From a virus: 23,394 bases of DNA. Location: IMG/VR virus record IMGVR_UViG_3300020442_002919, positions 1 through 23,394 of that record; one strand, written 5' to 3'. Below the pieces are notes generated by a model that was given only the letters and a program-made list of their open reading frames with translations, had not been told where the DNA came from and searched no databases. This document shows positions 15,747-23,394 of the stretch, piece after piece. The position numbers were made by a program, and so were the translations under genes. The first letter of the stretch is position 1; every line of letters begins with the position of its first letter.

Positions 15747-18700
15747 ATGTCACAGGAAACCAATCTCAACGTCGCTCCATATTTTGACGACTTTGATCCT
15801 TCAAAGGATTATTATAAGGTTTTATTTAAGCCTGGTTATCCAGTGCAAGCAAGAGAATTAACATCTCTTCAATCAATCCTGCAAAATCAGGTTGAAAAAT
15901 TTGGGCAGCACTTTTTTAAAGAGGGTGCTAAAGTAATTCCAGGAAATACAACATATTCAACAAATTATCAATGTGTTGTTCTTGAAAATACTTTTTTAGG
16001 AATTCCTCTTTTTGATTATATTGATCAAGTTAAAGGCGCTCAAATAACAGGACAAGATTCTGGTGTCACTGCTATTGTTGATAGTTGTGTATTATCAGAA
16101 GATTCTACAAGAGATCAAGTCACTCTTTATGTAAATTACTCTGGATCTGGTTTTAATAATCAAGAGACTGTTTTTAGAAATAATGAACTTTTAACTGCGA
16201 ATATAACCATATCATCAGCTAATACACTCATAAGATCTGGAACCCCTTTTGCATCTACAGTTCAAGAAGAAGCAACTGCCGTAGGATCTGCATTTTTTAT
16301 CGGTAACGGCGTTTATTTTGGAAAAGGAACATTTTTAAATGTTGATGAGCAAACTTTAATTCTAGATCAATATTCTAACACTCCAAGTTATAGAATTGGA
16401 TTGTTAATTAATGAAGAAGTAATTAATGTTGATTTAGATCCTTTACTTAGTGATAATTCAGCAGGGTTTAATAACTTTGGTGCTCCAGGAGCAGATAGAC
16501 TTAAAATTACTACTTCTTTATTTAAAAAAGAATTAAATGATACTGATGATAATAATTTTGTTGAATTAGCCACTGTTACTAATGGTATTATACGTGAAAA
16601 GACTACAAGTCAATATTCATTAATAACTGATGAGTTAGCTAAAAGAACTTATGCCGAATCTGGAGACTATTACGTCAAATCTTTTGGTATTAATTTAAAA
16701 GAATCTCTCAATAATTTTGAGGGTAATAGAGGTGTTTTTAACGCAGATCAAACAACATATGGTGGATCTGTTCCCTCTGATGATTTAGCAGTTTATCAAA
16801 TATCTCCAGGTAGAGCTTTTATCAAGGGTTATGATGTTACAACAACAGCATCAACATACTTAGATGTTCAGAAACCAAGAACTACAAAGACTTTAAACTC
16901 ACAACAGATTAATTACAATACTGGTGAAACTCTTAAATTAAATAGAGTTCATGGATCACCCACAATCGGTATTGGAAATACTTATGTCTTAAGTCTTAGA
17001 GATTCAAGAGTTGCTGATAGTGCGACGGGTATCGCGGGGAAAGAGATTGGATTAGCAAGAGTTTATGATTTTAGGTTAGATTCTGGATCTTATAATGCTT
17101 CAAATAGTGATACCAATGAATGGGGTATTTCTCTCTTTGACGTTCAAACAACAACTGAAATTACACTTAATGAGCCTATTACACTAAGTGTTCCTACATT
17201 TATCAAGGGAAAACATTCTGGTGCAACAGCATTTTTAAAAGATGCTGCTTCAAACACCACATCACTTACAGTTTATGAGACTTCTGGAAAGTTTATCTTA
17301 AACGAAGATTTTACCATAGATGGAGTAGACAATTCAAGAGTTGCAATCGCCGTCACATCCCATGGTATAAGCGATGTTTTATCAGTATTCGGAAGTGCTA
17401 ATGGTGCTGAAGTTGGAGCAGCAAGAACTTTCTCAGCTGATGTAGTTCTTTCTACTAATTTTAACATTGGAGTTGCTACAATTACTACTGTTGCTGATGA
17501 TTTCACATCGGTAGTAAGATCAACAAATCCTCTATTTCCTGGACAAATCAAAGCGGGAAATATTATTTCTTTTACAGGAAATTTATCTCAAGATCCAGTT
17601 TTTGCTTCAGTCGTTAGTGTTGCAACATCTGCAATCACAATTACCGGTGTCTCTACGGTAAATGGTGTTGCTAATGGTGCGTTACCCACCTCTGCTGCCA
17701 CTCTTACAGATCTTAAAGTTATTGCTGGAGATCTTGGTGTCACTGATGATAATACTCTTTTTACAACGTTACCAAAAAGACATATCTCAAATGTTGATTT
17801 AACTGATGCCTCTTTAACAATCAGAAAAACTCAGCAAGTAAATATCGTTGATAATAAGTTATCAGCTGCAGTAACAACTGATTCAAATGAAAATTTCTTA
17901 CCATTTACACCTGAAAGATATACACTTATTAGAAGTGATGGATCAACAGAGGAGTTGACTTCTGATAAGGTTCAAATCAATTCTGGATCTAATCAATTAG
18001 AAATTTTCAATCTGGGAAGTGATGATGAAGCAACTCTTGTCACAACCTTAACCAAAGTCAAACCGAAAGCAAAAAATAAAATCATCAATAGAGTAAATTC
18101 TATTGTAGTTGACAAATCGGTAAAAAGTTCCTCTGGTATTGGATCCACCACTCTAAATGATGGTTTAACTCATGGAAACTATCCTTTTGGAACAAGAGTT
18201 CAAGATGAAACCATATCGCTTAACCACGCAGATTTAATTGATGTTCATGGTGTATATGAAGTAGCCACAGATCCTGCAACTAATAATGCGGATCCGTCTG
18301 CTCCAACGATGATTTTATCAAATCTTTCGGGGCCAACATCAAAAACATCAGATTTGATAATTGGAGAAACAATTAAAGGTGGAACTAATAATGCTCGTGC
18401 TATCGTAGCAACTAAAGTAACAGATTCTAAAATTTCATTCTTACCTAAAAATGGTATAAACTTTAAAGAGGGAGATGTTGTTGATTTTGAAGAGTCTGGA
18501 GTAAGAGGCGTTTTAACAACTCTGGATACACCTAGCAAAGACATCTCATTTAAATATGTCTCTGATAATGGACAAAATGGTGAGTTTTATAACTATGGAT
18601 CATTAAGAAGAAAAAACACTGAAGAGTCTCCGCAAAGAAAACTCATTATTTATTTTTCTAATGGATATTATGAATCTACAGATGATGGAGATATTACAAC

Positions 18701-21700
18701 TGTTAATTCCTATTCAAATTATGATTACGGATCTGAAATACAAAGTGTAAATTTCATTAGAAATTCAGACATTATTGACATTCGTCCGAAAGTTTCAAAT
18801 GTTGAAACTATTTCTGAAGGTGACAGATCTCCCCTTGAATTTAAGGGTAGAACATTTAACGTATCTGGAAATTCTGCTCCCAATATCCTTGCTTCAAATG
18901 AGGGCATATTAACTAATTTTGCATATTATCTTGGAAGAATTGATAGAATATATCTTACTAAAGATGGCGTTTTCCAAGTAAAATATGGCACTCCATCTGA
19001 GTTTCCTGAAAAACCAATCTCTGTAGACGATGCTTTAGAGGTTGCAACTATAACTTTGCCACCTTACTTATATGACTTACGTGATGCATCTAAGAAATTC
19101 TTAGAGCATAAGCGTTATAGAATGGTTGATATCAAGCAACTTGAAAATAGAATTAAGAATCTTGAATTCTTTACTTCTTTATCACTACTTGAGACTAACA
19201 CTGTTAATCTTTTTGTTCCTGATGCAAACGGACTTAACAGATTTAAGTCTGGATTCTTTGTTGATAATTTCACTTCTTTCCTTGCTCAAGAAGAGTCAGT
19301 TGATTTAAAAAATAGTGTTGACTTTAATCAAAAGGAAGCACGTCCTAAGCATTACACTACTCAGACAGATTTATCACAAACACTTACAGGATCTGGTGAT
19401 TTAAGATTTACTGATCCTGATGGAACAAATATAAGAAAAACAAATGATATTGTTACACTTGATTATGAAAACGTAGAGTGGCTTAGACAACAATTTGGCA
19501 CAAGATCAGAGAGTGTAACTCCCTTTATTGTTGGATTTTGGGTTGGAGCTCTTGATCTCACTCCAGCTTCTGACTCCTGGACTGATCAAGTAAGACTCGA
19601 AGCTAACATTATTGAAGCTGAAGGCAATTTCACTGAAACTCTTGAGAGAGCAGCAAGAACTCTTGACGTAGATCCTCAAACTGGATTTGCACCTGCTGTT
19701 TGGAATTCTTGGATTGATAGTTGGACTGGACAGGAGGAAGGTATCAGAACTGAAGATAGAACATCAGTTAATACATTTGTATCTGATAGAGGAAATACCA
19801 GAGTTACCCAAAGAGTCGAAACTACCTTTAGGGATACCATTAGACAAGTATTCGACACTGGTGTATCAAGGAGATCTGGAACTAGAACAGTTGTTACTGA
19901 ACAGTTTGATAGAGAATCGATTGGTGACAGAGTTATTAGCAGGGATCTAATTTCTTTTGCGAGATCCAGAAATGTTGAATTTAATATTAGTTCTTTGAAG
20001 CCTTATTCTCAAGTTTATGCATTTTTTGATGGTATATCTTTTACTGATTATTGCATTCCAAAACTTTTGGAAGTCAATATGATTTCAGGAACTTTCCAAA
20101 CAGGTGAAACTGTTAGTGGAACAATGCGTCCTGTGGGGAATTCACGTTCTGATTCAGGAGCTGATCCCGCAATAACTTTTAGACTCGCTCAGGCAAATCA
20201 TAAATCTGGTGCTTTTGATAGTGCCACTGAAATATTTACTGTAAATCCTTACAATTCATCTCAAGTCCTTCCTAGCGCATATTCTACTACCTCTACAGTA
20301 TTGAATATTGATACTTTCTCTCTTTGTGATCAACCTCAGGGTGCGTTCATTGGATATGTAGCTCCTGAAATGATTTTGGTAGGGGAGACAAGTGGTGCTC
20401 AAGCAATTATTTCTCAAGTAAGACTCATATCTGATTTTACATCATCATTATTGGGTAGTTTCTTTATTCCAGATCCAAATATTGAAACTAATCCTAGATT
20501 TGAAGTTGGAACTAAAGTGCTTACATTTATAGATGATGTAAATAATAATCTTTCTAACGCATCGACTCGTGCAACATCTACTTTCCTGATCAGTGGAGTA
20601 ATTGAAACTGTTCAAGAAAATATTGTGTCTATTAGAAATGCTAACGTTCAATCTCAAGAAATTAATGAGCAAAGAGACATTAGAAGGCAAAATGAAGTCA
20701 TAGGAACTCAAGTCATTAACACTGAGGTAATCGGTACACAAACTGATGTCTTTAGAGAAGCTATAAGGCGAAGTGATCCTCTTGCCCAAACATTTAGGGT
20801 AGAAGATAGCACAGGTGTGTTTATTACACAGTGTGATGTATTCTTTGAACAGGTAGACAATCTTGGAATTCCTGTAATTTGGGAACTCAGAACAGTTGAG
20901 AATGGAATACCAACTACAAATATTCTACCATTATCTCAAGTAATTACACCACCAGATCAAATCAATGTTAGTGCTGATGGTTCAGTCGCAACCACCTTCA
21001 CATTAAAGGCACCCGTATATCTTGAACCTGGTATTGAATATGCTATGGTTATGCGTTCTGCATCAGCAAGATATAGAGTCTATATCTCAAGAGTTGGTGA
21101 AAATGATCTTATTACGCAAACATTTGTTTCTAACCAACCTTATCTTGGTTCTCTTTATAAGTCTCAAAATGGATCTGTTTGGGAACCAAGTCAATGGGAA
21201 GATTTAAAGTTTACTCTTTACAGAGCAGACTTTGTTGAAAGTGGTTCTATAGAGGTTTATAGTCCTGAACTGAGTAGAGGAAACAATCAGATTGCAAAGT
21301 TGATGCCTAATTCAATCAACCTTGCATCTAGATCTGTACGTATTGGTATCGGATCAACTCTTCAAGATACTGATCTGACTCTTGGTAACACAATTGTTCA
21401 ACATGGTACTAATGCGTCTGGTAATTTCATTGGAAAGGCTGGAATCGCAACAGGTACACTTAACATTATCAATGCTGGCATAGGATTTACACCCTCCTCT
21501 GGTTATCTAGAATACACTGGCGTTGAACTGGTGAACGTTACAAGCACCGGTAGAAACGCAAAAGCAGATATTACAATTAATAATGGTATCGCAGTTGGTG
21601 CTACTATTTCTGAATATGTCGCTTCTAGTGGTGGCCAAGGATACGTTGTTGGCGACGTTTTGGGAATTTCTACTATTGGAAATAATAATCTTGGAAGAAA

Positions 21701-23204
21701 TCTTAGATTATCACTTGTTTCAATAGCAAATACCAATGAATTGCTTTTAGATAATGTTCAGGGTGATTTTGTAACAGGTGCAGGAAATACGGTACAATTT
21801 ATCAACAATTCTGGACTTAGAACCGATTTAAATGCTACTCAAGGTGGCAATGTTCTGATTGATGGAATTAATGATATTGTAACTGATGGAATTCATTTCA
21901 CGGTTAACCACAAAAATCATGGAATGTATTTTGCAGACAACAGAGTAACAATTTCTGATGTACAGTCTGATATCCTTCCCGTAAAATTAACCGAAGAGGT
22001 TACTGCATCATCTACAGCTCCAATCACTGTAAATGCAACCACAGGATTTGATACATTTGAAAATGTTGGTGTTGGAACTACCAATCTTGGTTATCTTAAA
22101 ATTGGTGAAGAGATTGTGTCCTATGAATCCGCGTCTGGAACTACAATCAATATCACTGAAAGAGGTATAGATGGCACAACTGCTAAAAACTATCTTTCTG
22201 GAACTCAAATCTTTAAATATGAACTTGGTAATGTATCTCTGAGAAGAATTAATAAAACTCATAATTTAAATAATGTAACTGCTTCCAGTCCTCGTACTTT
22301 TGATACCTATAAGATTAAACTCGATATGGGTTCAAGTGGTGTTGGAAGATCCACTGGCGAAAGTTTCCCAATTCTTTATATGGGAGACACAAAATCTGTT
22401 GGAGGATCAAACATTAAAGCCACACAAAACATTCCCTTTGAAATTTTGACACCTCAAATTCAACATATGTCAGTTAAAGGGACAAACATTGATGGTGAGT
22501 TAAGAACCATCTCCGGTTCTTCAATTAGTGGCAGTGAAATTCCTTATATTGATCAAGGATTTGAATCTATTTCAATCTCTAGGCCTAATTACTTTGCAAC
22601 TCCTAGAATTATTGCTTCAAAGGTAAATGAGGACGCAAAACTTTCTACTTTACCTGGTAATAAGTCAATGACAATGAGACTTAATTTTGGTACAACCGAT
22701 TCAAGAGTTTCACCAGTAATTGATACACAGAGAATGAGTGTCATTTACACATCAAATCGTGTTGATAGTGTGATAAGCAATTATGTTACTGACAATAGAG
22801 TAAACGGTATAGAAACAGATCCTACAGGATTCCAATATCTTTCAAAAGAAATTACATTAGAAAATCCTGCTACATCTTTGAAAGTAATTGTTGATGTATT
22901 AAAAGACAGAAACGCTGATATCAGAGGATTCTTTGCAATCGCTGATCATCAAAACTTCAACCCAATTTATGAGGCGTTCCCCGGATTTAATAATTTAAAT
23001 GAAAGAGGACAAATTATTGATGTGTCTCAAAGTGATGGATTATCTGACACATTTGTTTCACCATCTAATGAATTTAGAGAGCATACATTTACAATTGATG
23101 AACTCCCTTCATTCAAGTCATACAGAATCAAACTTTCTTTAACTTCAACAAATCAGGCAAATCCACCCATAATTAAAAATCTCAGAGTGATAGCACTTGC
23201 ATAA
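15747..23204 (+). CDS. Large baseplate/tail-fibre-like structural protein with DUF4815-type N-terminus
   Basis: A 2,485-residue virion protein, 6 bases after gp8. The opening, PYFDDFDPSKDYYKVLFKPG then PVQARELTSLQSILQNQVEK and FKEGAKVIPG, with GRAFIKGYDVTTTASTYLDV near residues 355-375, marks a DUF4815-type phage tail N-terminus. Later hallmarks: YDLRDASKKFLEHKRYRMVD with LENRIKNLEFFTSLSLLE (about 1105-1150); PFIVGFWVGALDLTPASDSW (about 1257-1276); SRNVEFNISSLKPYSQVYAF then FDG (about 1407-1429); GETSGAQAIISQVRLISDF with GSFFIPDPN and NPRFEVGTK (about 1545-1590); a Gln-rich probable coiled coil (about 1628-1676); then DPLAQTFRV, VYLEPGIEYAMVMRSAS and GSLYKSQNGSVWEPSQWEDL (1677-1828). It ends with GSGY- and RG-type modules and a beta-rich C-terminus. 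No transmembrane segment or peptidase motif is seen. It is probably a peripheral baseplate or fibre-attachment protein; T4 gp9/gp10 equivalence cannot be claimed from sequence. Confidence 0.78.
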   Translation: MSQETNLNVAPYFDDFDPSKDYYKVLFKPGYPVQARELTSLQSILQNQVEKFGQHFFKEGAKVIPGNTTYSTNYQCVVLENTFLGIPLFDYIDQVKGAQITGQDSGVTAIVDSCVLSEDSTRDQVTLYVNYSGSGFNNQETVFRNNELLTANITISSANTLIRSGTPFASTVQEEATAVGSAFFIGNGVYFGKGTFLNVDEQTLILDQYSNTPSYRIGLLINEEVINVDLDPLLSDNSAGFNNFGAPGADRLKITTSLFKKELNDTDDNNFVELATVTNGIIREKTTSQYSLITDELAKRTYAESGDYYVKSFGINLKESLNNFEGNRGVFNADQTTYGGSVPSDDLAVYQISPGRAFIKGYDVTTTASTYLDVQKPRTTKTLNSQQINYNTGETLKLNRVHGSPTIGIGNTYVLSLRDSRVADSATGIAGKEIGLARVYDFRLDSGSYNASNSDTNEWGISLFDVQTTTEITLNEPITLSVPTFIKGKHSGATAFLKDAASNTTSLTVYETSGKFILNEDFTIDGVDNSRVAIAVTSHGISDVLSVFGSANGAEVGAARTFSADVVLSTNFNIGVATITTVADDFTSVVRSTNPLFPGQIKAGNIISFTGNLSQDPVFASVVSVATSAITITGVSTVNGVANGALPTSAATLTDLKVIAGDLGVTDDNTLFTTLPKRHISNVDLTDASLTIRKTQQVNIVDNKLSAAVTTDSNENFLPFTPERYTLIRSDGSTEELTSDKVQINSGSNQLEIFNLGSDDEATLVTTLTKVKPKAKNKIINRVNSIVVDKSVKSSSGIGSTTLNDGLTHGNYPFGTRVQDETISLNHADLIDVHGVYEVATDPATNNADPSAPTMILSNLSGPTSKTSDLIIGETIKGGTNNARAIVATKVTDSKISFLPKNGINFKEGDVVDFEESGVRGVLTTLDTPSKDISFKYVSDNGQNGEFYNYGSLRRKNTEESPQRKLIIYFSNGYYESTDDGDITTVNSYSNYDYGSEIQSVNFIRNSDIIDIRPKVSNVETISEGDRSPLEFKGRTFNVSGNSAPNILASNEGILTNFAYYLGRIDRIYLTKDGVFQVKYGTPSEFPEKPISVDDALEVATITLPPYLYDLRDASKKFLEHKRYRMVDIKQLENRIKNLEFFTSLSLLETNTVNLFVPDANGLNRFKSGFFVDNFTSFLAQEESVDLKNSVDFNQKEARPKHYTTQTDLSQTLTGSGDLRFTDPDGTNIRKTNDIVTLDYENVEWLRQQFGTRSESVTPFIVGFWVGALDLTPASDSWTDQVRLEANIIEAEGNFTETLERAARTLDVDPQTGFAPAVWNSWIDSWTGQEEGIRTEDRTSVNTFVSDRGNTRVTQRVETTFRDTIRQVFDTGVSRRSGTRTVVTEQFDRESIGDRVISRDLISFARSRNVEFNISSLKPYSQVYAFFDGISFTDYCIPKLLEVNMISGTFQTGETVSGTMRPVGNSRSDSGADPAITFRLAQANHKSGAFDSATEIFTVNPYNSSQVLPSAYSTTSTVLNIDTFSLCDQPQGAFIGYVAPEMILVGETSGAQAIISQVRLISDFTSSLLGSFFIPDPNIETNPRFEVGTKVLTFIDDVNNNLSNASTRATSTFLISGVIETVQENIVSIRNANVQSQEINEQRDIRRQNEVIGTQVINTEVIGTQTDVFREAIRRSDPLAQTFRVEDSTGVFITQCDVFFEQVDNLGIPVIWELRTVENGIPTTNILPLSQVITPPDQINVSADGSVATTFTLKAPVYLEPGIEYAMVMRSASARYRVYISRVGENDLITQTFVSNQPYLGSLYKSQNGSVWEPSQWEDLKFTLYRADFVESGSIEVYSPELSRGNNQIAKLMPNSINLASRSVRIGIGSTLQDTDLTLGNTIVQHGTNASGNFIGKAGIATGTLNIINAGIGFTPSSGYLEYTGVELVNVTSTGRNAKADITINNGIAVGATISEYVASSGGQGYVVGDVLGISTIGNNNLGRNLRLSLVSIANTNELLLDNVQGDFVTGAGNTVQFINNSGLRTDLNATQGGNVLIDGINDIVTDGIHFTVNHKNHGMYFADNRVTISDVQSDILPVKLTEEVTASSTAPITVNATTGFDTFENVGVGTTNLGYLKIGEEIVSYESASGTTINITERGIDGTTAKNYLSGTQIFKYELGNVSLRRINKTHNLNNVTASSPRTFDTYKIKLDMGSSGVGRSTGESFPILYMGDTKSVGGSNIKATQNIPFEILTPQIQHMSVKGTNIDGELRTISGSSISGSEIPYIDQGFESISISRPNYFATPRIIASKVNEDAKLSTLPGNKSMTMRLNFGTTDSRVSPVIDTQRMSVIYTSNRVDSVISNYVTDNRVNGIETDPTGFQYLSKEITLENPATSLKVIVDVLKDRNADIRGFFAIADHQNFNPIYEAFPGFNNLNERGQIIDVSQSDGLSDTFVSPSNEFREHTFTIDELPSFKSYRIKLSLTSTNQANPPIIKNLRVIALA
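20775..21233 (+). other. Conserved beta-sandwich-like segment of the DUF4815-type protein
   Basis: Residues 1677-1829 run from DPLAQTFRVEDSTGVFITQC through FFEQVDN, PVIWELRTVENGIPTTNILP, VYLEPGIEYAMVMRSAS and YISRVGEND to GSLYKSQNGSVWEPSQWEDL and FTLYRADF. This string of motifs recurs in many large phage tail proteins and is the most conserved stretch of this gene by eye. It follows a Gln/Asn-rich probable coiled coil. Confidence 0.65.
21453..21677 (+). repeat. GSGY-type modules in the DUF4815-type protein
   Basis: Residues 1903-1977 hold two units, GTLNIINAGIGFTPSSGYLE and TISEYVASSGGQGYVVGDVL, separated by a strand NAKADITINNGIAVGA. Spacing and glycine-aromatic turns match the repeats of the gp7-position gene and of gp8. 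Confidence 0.6.
22065..22223 (+). repeat. RG-type module in the DUF4815-type protein
   Basis: Residues 2107-2159: GYLKIGEEIVSYES, INITERGIDGTTAKNYLSGT, QIFKYE. It matches modules in the gp7-position gene: GLIKIDDEIILYTT...GCVRGFSG at 2230-2424 and LIQVESEIMKIN...LVDRGWMGTGITTHPVG at 11416-11580. Confidence 0.65.
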
Positions 23205-23394
23205 TGAAACATTATAAAGTTGAGGGACATAATAACCTCTTAAGAGATAGTGATACTGGTGCTATCATTAACAATGACAAATCCGGATATTCATCTTATA
23301 TGATGAATAAAAATATTAAAGATGAAGAGAGTATTAGAATACAGAATGTTGAGCAAGATCTTGCTAACATTCAAAATGAAATTAGTGAACTCAA
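23204..23394 (+). CDS. Small phage protein, N-terminal part (3' truncated)
   Basis: The ATG shares its A with the TAA stop of the preceding gene (TAATG), an arrangement typical of translational coupling. Sixty-three codons are visible before the window ends. The protein begins MKHYKVEGHNNLLRDSDTGA, then IINNDKSGYSSYMMNKN, and continues as a charged helix (DEESIRIQNVEQDLANIQNE) with coiled-coil-like spacing. From memory, short proteins with this kind of opening (KVEGH.NL.RD..TGAI.N.D) recur in the genomes of T4-like marine phages, often among structural genes, with no known function. The position suggests a small virion or assembly factor; this is inference. Confidence 0.75.
   Translation, partial: MKHYKVEGHNNLLRDSDTGAIINNDKSGYSSYMMNKNIKDEESIRIQNVEQDLANIQNEISEL

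Noticed and set aside
15747-23204. Naming the 2,485-residue protein gp10 or gp9 by T4 order
   Set aside because: I see no sequence hallmark of T4 gp9 or gp10; position alone is not enough because marine relatives differ downstream of gp8.
1-23394. tRNA genes, defence systems, integrase or host-derived metabolic genes
   Set aside because: The window is filled by structural genes; the only non-coding stretches are 29 bases or less and no such genes are visible on either strand.

Overview
This window is a late structural block of a marine T4-like contractile-tailed phage (cyanophage or pelagiphage type). Everything reads left to right on the + strand and there is almost no non-coding DNA. The composition is strongly A+T-rich, as in T4-like phages of Prochlorococcus or SAR11. 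The sequence alone does not settle the host: no host-derived metabolic gene, tRNA or integrase is present.

Layout: bases 1-1918 hold the C-terminal part of the baseplate wedge protein gp6 (5' end outside the window). Bases 1927-14151 hold one uninterrupted 4,074-codon gene in the gp7 position, a giant modular structural protein. A short gap at 14152-14180 carries a likely T4-type late promoter. Bases 14181-15740 encode baseplate wedge protein gp8. Bases 15747-23204 encode a 2,485-residue baseplate/tail-fibre-like protein whose N-terminus looks like a DUF4815 protein. At 23204 a small gene starts, overlapping the previous stop by one base, and runs off the right end.

The order gp6, gp7-position, gp8 copies the baseplate wedge cluster of T4 and, at its left end, the gpJ-gpI order of P2-type contractile tails. 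In T4, gp6, gp7 and gp8 assemble with gp10, gp53 and gp25 into the wedge, six of which surround the hub. Here the wedge core is recognisable, but the gp7-position gene is about four times the length of T4 gp7 and is filled with repeated beta-rich modules and a YHYH-type domain. Some of these modules recur in gp8 and in the 2,485-residue protein, which suggests that small surface domains have been duplicated and shuffled among neighbouring baseplate genes.

I found no defence system, CRISPR, mobile element or RNA gene. The most interesting content is the modular architecture of the giant protein and the exchange of its modules between genes.
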